Assembly (NCBI GenBank): GCA_905331475.1
Contig: CAJNYU010000295.1
Location: 1-64,000, forward strand
Length of the DNA stretch: 64,000 bases
Direction of reading: 5' to 3'
From: Rotaria socialis
Lineage: Eukaryota > Rotifera > Eurotatoria > Philodinida > Philodinidae
Part shown: positions 13,877-25,600 of the stretch, one piece after another
Position numbering within the stretch: position 1 is the first letter of the stretch
How the letters are laid out: each line of letters begins with the position of its first letter
Made by a program: the position numbers and the translations under genes
The notes under the pieces: generated by a model
What the model saw: the letters and a program-made list of their open reading frames with translations, nothing else
Database searches by the model: none
Told to the model about the DNA's origin: nothing

Positions 13877-14136
13877 TTATATCATTCGATTCATGTATTT
13901 CAATGATAAAAAGGAAGTACCAATCATTGATAAAATTATAGCAATTGGCTGCTTTTGGTTAATACTGGTACTCGATGAAGATTGTGTTGTATTGCTACTT
14001 TGTTGAGTGTACGCTGTAGTAAAAATATTCATTGAGCTAGCTGTTGCATTGTAGACAGTGACTGCTGCACTTTGGGTAGTAGCTTTTGTGAATTGACAGA
14101 AATTGCTAACATGCACAAAATACCGAGAGCGATCAT
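13877..14136 (-). pseudogene. Small Ser/Thr-rich secreted-type gene with a frame break
   Basis: On the minus strand an ATG at 14136 opens a convincing signal peptide (MIALGILCMLAISVNSQ), but this frame stops after about 35 codons. Starting at the same place, a different frame continues to 13877 with a Thr/Ser-rich body (TKATTQSAAVTVYNATASS), a Ser/Thr/Gln tract and a hydrophobic end (PIAIILSMIGTSFLSL). No intron of plausible size can connect the two frames, because the change occurs within about 40 bases. The simplest reading is a one-base frameshift in a gene related in style to the one at 12609-12902, either a true mutation or a sequence error. The body frame has no ATG of its own upstream, only GTG. 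Confidence 0.5.
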
Positions 14137-17100
14137 CTTGTTATGGGAGAAATGAAGCATAAGAAAAACTAACATAATTCGTAATCAAATTTTGTCGAAA
14201 AGCGTTAGAGAAAATCTTCTTCTGTTGCGGAAACTTTCTTGTTATAGAAATGAGTAAAAAAAACAATATTGTATGCCAAAATCTAGCGTTTCATTCGCGC
14301 TTCTATTTTATTTCCAACTAAACGGTAACTACAGTTAAAGGGCAAACTTGAAGAAACTTTGATATCTGATTCGCATTGGTCGATTATTTCCCTGTGACAT
14401 ATTTCCTGGTAGTCAAAGCATCTGTAAATAATTTAATAGTTAATGGAAAGACTAATAAAAGTCGTTGTTCGATTTCCTTGTTCACTATAGACACTTTTAT
14501 ATTCACGAAAACAAAAGCAAATATCAGATACAGAAACGTTGTTAGTTTATAATTACATTTTGAACAATACCACTTTTTTTCTAAACACCTTATTCTATCC
14601 ACTGTATTTTAATACAGCATCTCTCTTGATTCGAAGACAACACGCTAAAACAGTTTAGTTCTATTATAAAGACATACTAGGACGACTCTTCCATTTGGCG
14701 ACCTATGTGGTTTGTGAATTCTCATTCTATAAATTTAATAGTTCTTGTGTTTAGAGCGTTAACGAAGTGTATAACTTGAGCGCTAATAATTTATTTACAG
14801 AACTGAATCTTCTTTAAATAATAGAAAAATGATTTTGAGAAATGGATTCTACCGTGAATCCAATCTTGACACGCTTGTGCTACGAAAACAACCGATTCGC
14901 TACAATGAAACTTTTTTAAGAAATTGAATATACTCGATTAGACACAAGAACAGCGAAAAATGGAAAATAAATATCGGACTTAGGCTTCTCTTCCGAAAAA
15001 CTCACTTGTTTTCAGTATGAGACAAGGTCGGCTTGGATATTTTTGCTGTGTAAAGCCTTATTCAAAATTTTTTGCTATCAGTGATGGAAATGACATCCTC
15101 TTCTTTTTCTCTCACTACAATAAATCAAAATGTTGCTGATTTTTTAGATGCTGATCTATCTCAAATTCAAAGATTTGAATGAACAATACAGAATATATAA
15201 GTCACTGCTGAACTGCTTGTCTTTATAAATACATTGGTGATCACAGGTTTTATTGTATTATAAATTATTGTAGACTTCTGCATGTTACTATCTTTAAACT
15301 TAAATGAGTGAGAATTCATAAATTGTTCGAATAATTTTTATTCGATGATAGCCCAAAAGAAAAATTTTTCAAAAGCGAAGTAAAAATGTTTGCAATATAC
15401 AAGTAATTATCTCGCAATAAACTACGATTGATTGATCTTGTTTTCTTCTAGTTTGATGTTTACTGTGTCAATTTAGTTAGCTACTTGAATTTCCAATTTC
15501 AGGATTAAGAATTTTGTAGAAATTCATATAAGTTCATAAAATAAACTATAACAGAACTAAGACAAAATTAATTAGTAACTTCTAGTTTTATCTCTTTGTG
15601 AAGATAACAATATCGCCTCTTCAGTAGTTGATTTCATTTTTTGAAGAGAAATAATAAAATAATCTATTTTTTGTGACTGCTGTTTCCTTTACAAGTCTTA
15701 GATATTTTCAAAATGCTTCTTACAATATCACCTTGAATTCAGATTAAAATATCTTCTAAACTTATTTTTCTAGGAAATCAATAGTTTTCTTTTTTTTGCC
15801 TAATAAACTTTCAAGGAAGACAAAAATAAAATTTATTCAACAACGTATATTTTGAGATTCTTCTTTTCTTTTGTAACACTCAAAGAATAATTTTTAAAAG
15901 ACCAAACAAATCCACACTTACCCTAATTATAAAAAAAAACATAAAATGTAGATGTTGATGACTATTTTATTTTTTTCACCAATCTGTCTTACGAAATGAA
16001 TGATTGTTTTCTACAACTCAAAGACTGGCATAAGAATTCAAGATTTATTAAGTAATAACATGCTGTCTCCTTGAGTTAAAACAACTTTAATTATTCAAAT
16101 ATTCAGTTAACCATAAATGACTTAGGTACTTTTTGAATCCATTCAGCTTTGTAATTATTTGCCAAAGTAATATTTTTATAATCTCAGATTTGATTTTGAA
16201 CATTTATATAACAGTGTTATAAAATTTCAATTAAACTTCAAGATAAAAGGTTGTAAAGTAACAGTATATAACTCATGCAGACAATACAACTTCTACAAGG
16301 ATGATAATAAAGATAGATGTGCAAATACATCGAGAAATAATTGCGCATTGAGCATCATTCATTCTTTTTCTTTTGAACATTCAGCAAACCAATATTAAAG
16401 TATGATTGAATAAACTTGACTTTGTAAGGGTTTGCCGCTCAATGTATCTTAGAGAAGACCCACATCTGAGATGTATTTGAATATTTACATGCTTCAAAAT
16501 AAGTAGTTGGTGAATGATTAGAATGACGATTTACTGAGAGCAAATAATGGAGAGAACCTACGTAGTGACGAATGAAAGAATCATAAAAATGAACTAGACC
16601 AGTAGAGGACTGAAGAGGTTGGCATGAATAGTCAACGTAATTAGATATATGAGGAAACAATGAAAGATCAAAGAGGAAAATTTATAAATGAATTGAATCC
16701 GTGGACGCGAAAAAAGTATAGCCGGGCCTAAAAAACTTCTAAATCTGAATCTATGATTCATCAATGGTCTGATCCGTGTGTGGGTTAGCTAGAATTAATA
16801 AAAAGATAGAAAATCGTCAGCAGCTTTGACACGTAATAATAATATAGAAAATAAAAATTTATTAAAATATTATTCACTACGGAATTTTTAGGAAACTGAG
16901 AGCTTTTTTCATTTCTTACAGTGCATAAATATGATGGTGTGCAGATTGAACTATAAAAATTAATTCATTACACGATTTTCTACCTTCCCAGTTGACGAAG
17001 ACTTCGTGCTACTCAGAGGAACAACATTCAAAAATTGAAATATTATATTTGAACATAGAAATCGCTGGCACACTTGAAATTTATTTTTGTTGGAAATTGC

Positions 17101-17860
17101 CTCTTTGTTTTATATAGTTTGAATTGTTTTCAGCAAGTAAAAAAGTGAACATATCCGATAGTTACTGTATGTATACTATTTTCTTCAGATTTGATTAATA
17201 TATTTCCTAATGAATATATTATAGATAACTTAGAATGCTACAAGCCATAAGAAAAATTTGATTCGGTTTCAAATTTCAAATTAATGATTCGTATTCATCA
17301 GTTTTATTTAAAGATAATAATGTTTCTTTATATTTTAATGATACAAAAAAAAATATTGACATCTCTTTCAAGAAAATCGTGTTCGTACACCCCATAATTC
17401 AACAAGATTAGCCTTTGAGTGCGGACGCCGTTTCGTCAATTTCAGAAAATTTTCTTCCATATTTTCAGTCTGATCATTATTATCGTTATCAAATAAAACT
17501 TGTTCAGAAAGTCCTTTACCAAAAAAAAACAACTACAGAATTGAACAACTTTTTCATTATGATCATTATCAACGCCGTCAAACGGTTGCATTACAGCCTG
17601 TTTTGAAACTATTCGAAGTAATAACTAATATATACAATAAAAATTAATCTATTTGAAACTTATTTTACTAAACTTACTTGTATAAACATAAACTGAAGAC
17701 TAATCATAGCTTTGAATTTTCTAACGACTGGGATTATTTTTCTTAATGTTGAACTATGTTTGTGAAGCTGCTTTATATCAAGAAAGTTCTTTGTTGCAAA
17801 TATCCGATTTGAATTAGATCATTAAAAAAACAGCAAAAAATATCTTGCATAATAAGGAAA
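14137..17860. other. Long gene-free AT-rich spacer
   Basis: About 3.7 kb in which I see no gene. A minus-strand frame at 16439-16660 begins at TTG and has no domain I can name; plus-strand 17415-17606 also begins at TTG. No inverted repeats or microsatellites of note were seen. Confidence 0.5.
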
Positions 17861-20135
17861 TTACAAACCGCCTGCCCGCTTTTTATTTTTACTTTGCTTT
17901 TGACAATTTTTCAAACAACATATTAAAATACATAGGAATAGACAGCAACACAAAGCTATTAGAAAAAATATAAGATGTGCATGACTTAGTTTTGGTTTAG
18001 ACATTTCTAAAAGAAACAAAGCGACAAATACTGATTAGAAGAAGACGGTTTTCGAATACATACTCATTGCACAAAGAGTTTTTTTTTCTAAGCTATTTTC
18101 ATGACTCTTATCTCCGCAATAATCTTCATCGTAACATATTAATGATTTATCAATACAACGTCTGTTTTTACATTGAAACTGATCGAAATTTAAGCATTGG
18201 CCATCAACTGCTAAATCGTATAAAACAAATTTCAATTCAAAACCGAACGATTGACTTTTAGTTCTCCAATCAATTGTAAATATTGAACTTTTAAGAATTA
18301 ATGATGTGCGATCAAAAAATTTATCAGTATCTTTACCACATATAATGCGTAGCATTGAACCGTTCTTATAACCCTAGACATTATTCAAATAAAGAAATTG
18401 TTTTATTTTCAAAAACAAAAATAGATTTTGAACGTGAATTCATCATGCAATGATTGCTACTGATAAATCGCTTACGGATTGAGAATTTATGTAAGATTCA
18501 GACACAAAGAAATTATATCTTCAAGAAGAACATACACGTGTAACTAAATACTGCGGATCTATTCGCTTTTTTCAAAGAACTACTTGGTTTTGCCATAGGA
18601 CAACAAGGAAAAATGATTTTGTAACCTGAAAATTTTGTATAAAAACAAATAATTATGAGAAGGTCAAGTTGAAAAGCAACGCATATTTAAATAGAAAAAC
18701 AGGTTTTTTCCCTTATTTAGTACACATTTTATTTTCGATTTTCTCAATTTCTCAATAAGTTATAAATGTACGAAAGACGCCGAAATGAAACGATGTAATT
18801 TTTGCCACTTGATCCCAAATAATGCTAGTAACTGTCTTCGCTCCTTCATGGAAGATGTAAGTCTATGTAAAATAAATCAAATGCTAAGGTTTGAGTGAGT
18901 GCAGGCTTGTCTCTTTTAGAAATGTGTCCTGTACGATCAGATCAAGTCCTGCCTATATTGCAATTAGCATATTTTTACAAAGAATATAATTTAGTGGCAG
19001 GTATTTACTTCTCACTCTTACCGTTCTCCCTCTCTATATTTTTCAATAATAATTTTTTATTGTTTATTAATAAATTGGAAGTTACACAAGATAATTGCAC
19101 AGTACATCCTATCTGAATTCTGCAGGCTTTCGAAGAATATACAATAAAAAGTCGAAGGAGTAAATAGCATCCTCATCTTCACTGTTGTGTCGTGTGTATG
19201 AATACAGTATTATATTCTATCAAATAAATGTTAAAAAAGCGTTTTCAGCAAGGATTGATAAAAGTTTCTATTTTTTGAGTTTTTAGTAATTACTTAACCC
19301 GATTTAAAACATAATGATTCCTCTTAAATTTCGGATGGAACTTTTCGATAAAACAGTATTCAAATTTGATCTCTATTCTTTCTTTTATTCATATTATGAA
19401 TAACAAAACAAACGTCCAAATAAAAATAGATCAGAATCAACTTAAACTAAGAAACTGGATCAATTAGACAAGATTTCACGTATAAACTATGAGAATTAGT
19501 TTTTTTTTAATAAGTGCAAATAATTATTTCTGTAGGTTGCAGTCCAAATCAATGAATTCACCATATTTTTACAGATTTGCATCCGAAAAAAGTTAATTTG
19601 TTCGTGTCAAACTGAGCTAGTTTTGTCATATCAAGTGTAATAAACAACTATAAGTCGTAATGTACTTACATCAATAATTTGCAATCGATCATCATTTCCA
19701 GCGTATTTAGCATCAGTACATCTTGGAAATGATGAACTAGAATTCGATTGAAAATATTCTAAAGACATCCATACACGTTTTTTAGTTTTGATTGTTACTG
19801 TACAATGATTATCAGGAAAATAAAAATGTTTATTCTATAAAGAATGAAAAATATAAATTTTTAAATTTAAAGATAAAATTTCCAGCTATTGTTTTACATG
19901 ATAATCGATATGAGAATAAATTCTTCCTCTGTGAATATTTTTCAAGTTGATTATTTCTTGATTACATAATGTTTGATTGTCCATGTATACTAAAAATTGA
20001 AATGAGACTATCACTATAAGAAAAAAAAGGAAAAGAAATTCGATTCAATATCTTACATTTTAATTCATTCTCAGCGGTATTTGCATATTTTAAATTCAGA
20101 CTTATTATGAATAATAGATAGAAATAGAACCACAT
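17861..20135 (-). CDS. CUB-LDLa single-pass membrane protein
   Basis: Five exons (20135-20057, 19989-19898, 19834-19670, 18373-18064, 18006-17861) join in frame to 263 residues. A signal peptide (MWFYFYLLFIISLNLKYANT) is followed by a CUB domain at about 34-150: four cysteines (TLC, NHC, PRC, IIC), the CTVTIKTKKRVWMSLEYF strand pair and DDRLQIID. An LDL-receptor class A repeat follows with six cysteines and the calcium-binding YDEDYCGDKSHE acidic cluster. The last exon encodes one hydrophobic helix (HLIFFLIALCCCLFLCILICC) and a short basic tail. This order is seen in many animal surface receptors, for example neuropilin/tolloid-like and low-density-receptor-related proteins, but the protein is too small to name an orthologue. 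An adaptor or lectin-like receptor role is only a guess. The intron between exons 3 and 4 is about 1.3 kb. Confidence 0.85.
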
Positions 20136-20794
20136 GATTAAAATTGACACTATGCACGTTGACCGACTTTCTCGTTGACCATTGTATCGATCGAGCAATA
20201 GCAGAAAAGAAAAGAAGAGAAAAAAGAAAAAGTGAGCCCCCAATGGCGCTCGTTTCAAGTTCACATCATTGTTTTCATTTGCATATGTGTTATAGAATTA
20301 CTGACCAACTGTCGAGCTGTCATTTGCGTGAAAAATTGAACAAGTGAACTAACAACACTCTGTCTCGAACAGCGTGAAATTGAGCAACTCCTGTCGATAA
20401 CAGATGAAAAGACGTAACAAGAATAATGATTCACGTCAAGTTCCAAAATTTGCTTGCCAGACGAGTGAAAGGGATGTGTCTTTTGAAAACCGATCAACCA
20501 TTCGACAGCTTCATATGCTATATCGAATATATTTGCACTCTAACATAACAATAGAATCCAATAAAATTTTAATAATTCACTAAAAAATATTTCCCTCCAG
20601 ATATAACAGATTACTTTTACTATTAGATTATTAGTAGTCAATCGATGTTGTTGATGATGCTCGATTGCATAATGTAATATGCAATTATAGTAAAGGAAAT
20701 ATTCTTTAGTCTGAAGATAAAGCAGGTTTGGTTTATTTTTTAATTGTAGTATGCTGGTAAAGAGGAGAAACACGCACAATCGTTGGGATTACAG

Positions 20795-20796
20795 TG

Positions 20797-20843
<47 letters not shown>
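20795..20843. repeat. CT-rich microsatellite
   Basis: Imperfect GTCTCT units pass into a pure CT dinucleotide run of about 30 bases. It lies in the spacer upstream of the CUB-LDLa gene. Confidence 0.9.
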
Positions 20844-22094
20844 AGCTCCCGCGCTCCCTGTCATCAGAGGAAATTGTGCGTGTACAATATGATGATTGGA
20901 AGCACTTTATTCTTCCGATCAAATTTATAATGAACTATAAGGATCGTTTGTCATTTCTTCTTTTTCTGTTTTATGTACAGAACATACATATAGATTGTTA
21001 TTTGGCGTGTGTAACATGATAAAAATAGAAAAAGGCATACACTCATTAATTGCTATTATACATGTTGAAATCTCTTAATCTTTAGTGCAACAGAAAATAA
21101 ACTTGTCTTCCTTTTATTTCATATTTGAGAAGAAAACGACTAGATAAAAGTATTGATTTAATGATGAAACTGATTCGAAAAGAATATAATCGCGCTTGTA
21201 AACTACATGAATATCGGATCAAGAAAAACAGATATGTATAAACAAACATATCTATTCAAAAAAGAAAACACTTTGAAAAGGTCATTTATTCGTACGTTAT
21301 TAATGTAATCTCATAGGAATAAGACACAGAATAACTAAAGAACGTGTTTATATTGTGACCACTATAGCTTTTATATATATATGATGAAGGACAATGAGTG
21401 GTCGTCTGATCTGTTCTCCTTGTTTGAAATATTCAATACGTTAGTAAACATATAATGTGTCAAGTTTCTGTTTTCTTTCTGTGTCGTGTTCGTTTTACTC
21501 GCTATCGTTGCATCATCGTATAAGCTAAAAAGACATTATCTAACATTAGTTAATCGGAATTAGTAGACTAGAAGCATTTGCACGTCTTCCAAGATCGTAA
21601 GAGGTAAAAACCTTGGATAATATTGACTAAAATCATGTATGTAAAATAACATTATGAACACTTTGTAAGGCTCTTTCAAAGTTTTTCTGCATGTAAATGT
21701 CTTCTTCAATGATTGAATACAAGCATATATTTAGGGAAATAAAAGAGCACGCAAAACTCTCATTTACATCTTGTTCATATCTGGATTCTTTGTGTTTTTC
21801 TTTGCATGTTCAATAGCAAAGAAGCAAAAAAGGATTGAAGATCAATGTTCACACATGATGAACTTATTTTCATTGGTATCTAATGCAAAGGAAATGTTTA
21901 TTTGTAACACTTTCAATATGTGAGTACGCAAAACGCGTTTAGGTTCTCCGTTTTCTCAATGTATCTCGTTGCATCACACTTGTCATCAGTGCTGGACAGG
22001 ATTTCTTTTTCGTCGTCATTTTCTTCTTCGCCGCCTTCATTTTTTTCTCTCTTTCATTCTGCGTCTTCAACATATGCCATTAGAAAGTAAAAGA

Positions 22095-22124
22095 AGCAAG
22101 CAAGTAAGTAAGTAAGTAAGTAAG
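22095..22124. repeat. AAGT/AAGC tetranucleotide microsatellite
   Basis: Two AAGC units are followed by five to six AAGT units and a final AAGC. Simple repeat with no evident function. Confidence 0.85.
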
Positions 22125-22640
22125 CTCATAACACTTTCGACCAGAGGTCAGCAGCAATAGCGGCAGCAGCAGCGGCACGATGAATGATTGAAACGCTCAT
22201 AAAAGGGTAACTGAAGAGTAAGGGAAAAGAAAAAAGATATTGCACCAGCAGTGTAGTAATAATAGTAAGAATACGACGAGAGGAAAAGAATTCTCCCACT
22301 TCGTCAATGATCGAACATGCATAATACTGTACATACAATTCATCATTAATACACATTGAGGATAGACACGACAGAAACAATCATTCATTCAACTGAAAAT
22401 ACCACAATCTACGTATACTATTTAACGAAGAAAATAATTTGTTTTCTATGATCTTTCATTTTATAATTATATCCTAATGTGTAAAGTTGAATTCTTATGA
22501 TTACAAAACAGACGTTTCGAATTTTCTTTCTATTAAAAATCAATTCATTTGATTTGAATTTCATATGTATATTTATATGTCCATAAAATCAGTAGGTTCT
22601 TTATTTTCTTCATCATTTTTTTGTTTGATGTATTTCTAGA

Positions 22641-25600
22641 ATGACAACTAATCGTATAAAATATTTATGGAAAAAAAATTTTCATATACATCATATGAAT
22701 GATTGTGATGATTTAAATTTTTACTATAAAAAATTTTTAAATAAATTAAGTAAATTATGTTTAAAAGTTTTTCTTCCATTATTATCATTAATCTATCTTT
22801 TTACCTTATTTCTGTGTCGTTTATTTTTATCAACTCAAACGTATGATATTCGAACAATATGTTTATTAGTATTAATATTTTTAAGTTTCATTTTATTAAT
22901 ACTGATACGTTTACATAAAAAAGGAAAAAAACTATGGGCTTTAACACGGCTTTTAATAATTGTTCTGTTAGTTGTTCCATTAGTAATATCTTATCAAACA
23001 GAACAATTTCATATATTATTATCAAGTATTTCCATTATACTTATCTATGCATTATTAACATTTACTTTACTTCAATCATTATTGATTTCAATAAGTATTT
23101 CAATTTTACATATTAGTCTTTTATTAAACGATCGCGTAAATCAAATTCAATGGAAAAGTTTAGAATTTTTGTCTATTATAATTTATCATATTATTATTAA
23201 TATATTCGGTTTATATTCGTATATTCGATCAATAAAACATATCCGTCAACACTTTTATGCATACAAAAAAAACCTATTAGAAAAAAATAAATATAATGTT
23301 GATTGTAAAAAGTTACACACTATTATTGGACATTGTCAACAAACGCCAACTATCTCAAATATAAAGTAAGACACATTACTTTATATACAATTTCCTTGAG
23401 GATAGATTTAGTTTTTGTTGATATACATTAGAATTTGATAAAATTGACAAATATCTATTAATCTTTATAATAGTAAAATAAAAAATGAATCAAAGTAATG
23501 ATAACATTTTCCTATGATAACATAGTTTGATATCATAGCAAACTGACCTTTCAATTGAGATGAAAAGTCAATTAGGTTATAATTTGTTGTGTTCTTCTTA
23601 ATAAATCACTTGATTCAGTTTTTTAATTTTTTAAGAAATGTAATCTTTAACATTAATTAGATAATTATTTTTTACTTCAAAATGGAATTCGACAAAATCT
23701 TATGCAATTTTGGATAACCTCTAAACGAGACTATTTTTCGTAGATTATCTCAATGATAGAATTTCCAAGGTTCGAAACTTAAAAGCTTGATATATCTTTA
23801 GTGATAAGCCGTCGATATATATCAAGATTGATATTTCTTTTCGACTAAGAAATACAAATATTGTTAACGATCTGTTTTTTGTCGTCAACTAAGATTCATG
23901 TTACTATGTCGCCCCCATAGACCAGCTTGTATTTCACGCTAAATTTGCCATAAAGGAATACCATGGAGCAACGTCAATACGCTATATTTTACAGCATCTG
24001 TTGCCACTCAATGATCGTTTTGTTGCATTAGAATGGTTTAGGTAGTGCTACTAGAATCGTAGGAAATATGGCCAAACCAAATACGAGATCGAAATTATTC
24101 TAAAGTTTACTATGAAATGAAGAGATAGTTTTGCATTACTTCTATTTTCATATAAGATTGTAATATAATACCCTAGAGACGTGATTAATTTGCTGTGAGA
24201 AAGAGAAAAATATGCGAAAGAATTTAATCAAAAATGTTTTATCAAGGTTAAAAAAATCGCAGGACAAAATATATCATGAAACGGTTTCAAGAGTATACTC
24301 ACCATTTTTAGCTTGAAACATTGTTTTTTATGTTTTTCCAGTATTATATATTCTTTACAATTGATAGCTGAATGAAAAATTCATTGTGTCATGCTATTCT
24401 AAATAATACATTAGTTTCATAGAGAACTTCATAAACTACCGTGATGCAAAAATGACCTAATGAAATCAATTTTCTAATTCATTTTTATTTGATTGTGATT
24501 ACAAGTTAAACAAAATCAAGGATATCAGTTGATGATCTATTAATCATTGTAAAACATATCGAATAATTCTTCTCCGTTTTATACTACGTAGTAATAACTG
24601 CCTACCGTTATGTTATGAAAATTAGACGAGAAGAAAAAATTGATAACATTTTCTGATACCTAGTTTTTACAGAGAGCTTAATGTAGATTTTCAACTACTT
24701 AATATTATAAATTTTGACACTAAATATACTTTACGGCTTTATCAAAAGCAAGAAAATGCAGAGATTTTGTGTGATATTGAATTGCAAGGCTAAATCAACA
24801 ACACCCTTAGTGCAAAACTTTCCTGTCATATATTATTTACAAGTCATTGGAGCAGAATTCATATGCCAATGTGAAATTCAAGTCATTCATAGATCGGTAT
24901 ATTTCATAAGACTTGTATTCTAAGCAACTTGAAAAATAAAATCTCTAGTGTATGTTATATAATGTCTTCAAGTAGTTGATTGTACGGATTCAACGTTGAC
25001 TTTTTTCTTTGACAGAAACTCGAATAAAGAATCTGTGTAGGGAATTAAATTGCTACTTAAACAAGGGCCTTAAACTCTCTCTTACCGCCGTTTTTTTCTC
25101 TAGTGAAAATTAGGCTAACAGGAGTTGTTGAGGAACATATATTCGAAAAATCTCATTTAGAACACATCAATGCTTTTGTTTTTATAAACTATTACTTGTT
25201 TCATCAAGCTATGCAATCAAAAAGAAGATTTTGACATTTTTGGAATTCTTTTTGATAGAATACGAAGTCTCAACTTTGGTAGAGATTCTCAACTTTTTGT
25301 ATTCTATTCTAATTTCATGTATATACTCTTCTAATACACTCGCTATTTTGAAAATAAGATTTCGATTCGTTGTTTTTATTTCAATAGTTTTCGATCAAAA
25401 TTTGGCACAGTCATCAATTGCTCTATATCATTAAATGAACAAACACGTACTCATACATGTGATGAATTAGCATCATTAATCGATGTACTCTATTGTCAAA
25501 TTGAACAATTAATAATAACAAGTCAACCTACTGCACATTTTATATTTGATAATGAAACAATAGTTATTACATTATTAAATGAAACTAATAATGAACAATT

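Larger units (their letters stand above)
20136..22640. other. Spacer with microsatellites between divergent genes
   Basis: The genes on both sides point away from this 2.5 kb, so both promoters should lie here. It contains a CT/GTCT microsatellite (20795-20843) and an AAGT microsatellite (22095-22124). Frames at 20261-20497 and 22126-22380 start at TTG and are judged chance. A pyrimidine-rich TTTCTAG directly precedes the ATG at 22641 and could be an acceptor for a non-coding 5' exon. Confidence 0.5.

Noticed and set aside
16439-16660. Minus-strand 73-codon frame resembling a retrotransposon fragment (PHISNYVDYSCQPL)
   Set aside because: It starts at TTG, has no catalytic motif, and flanking frames give no continuation. 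The likeness is too weak to call a mobile element.
23788-23826. Short hairpin, CTTGATATAT paired with ATATATCAAG
   Set aside because: Ten-base AT-rich arms inside a long intron are expected by chance in this composition.
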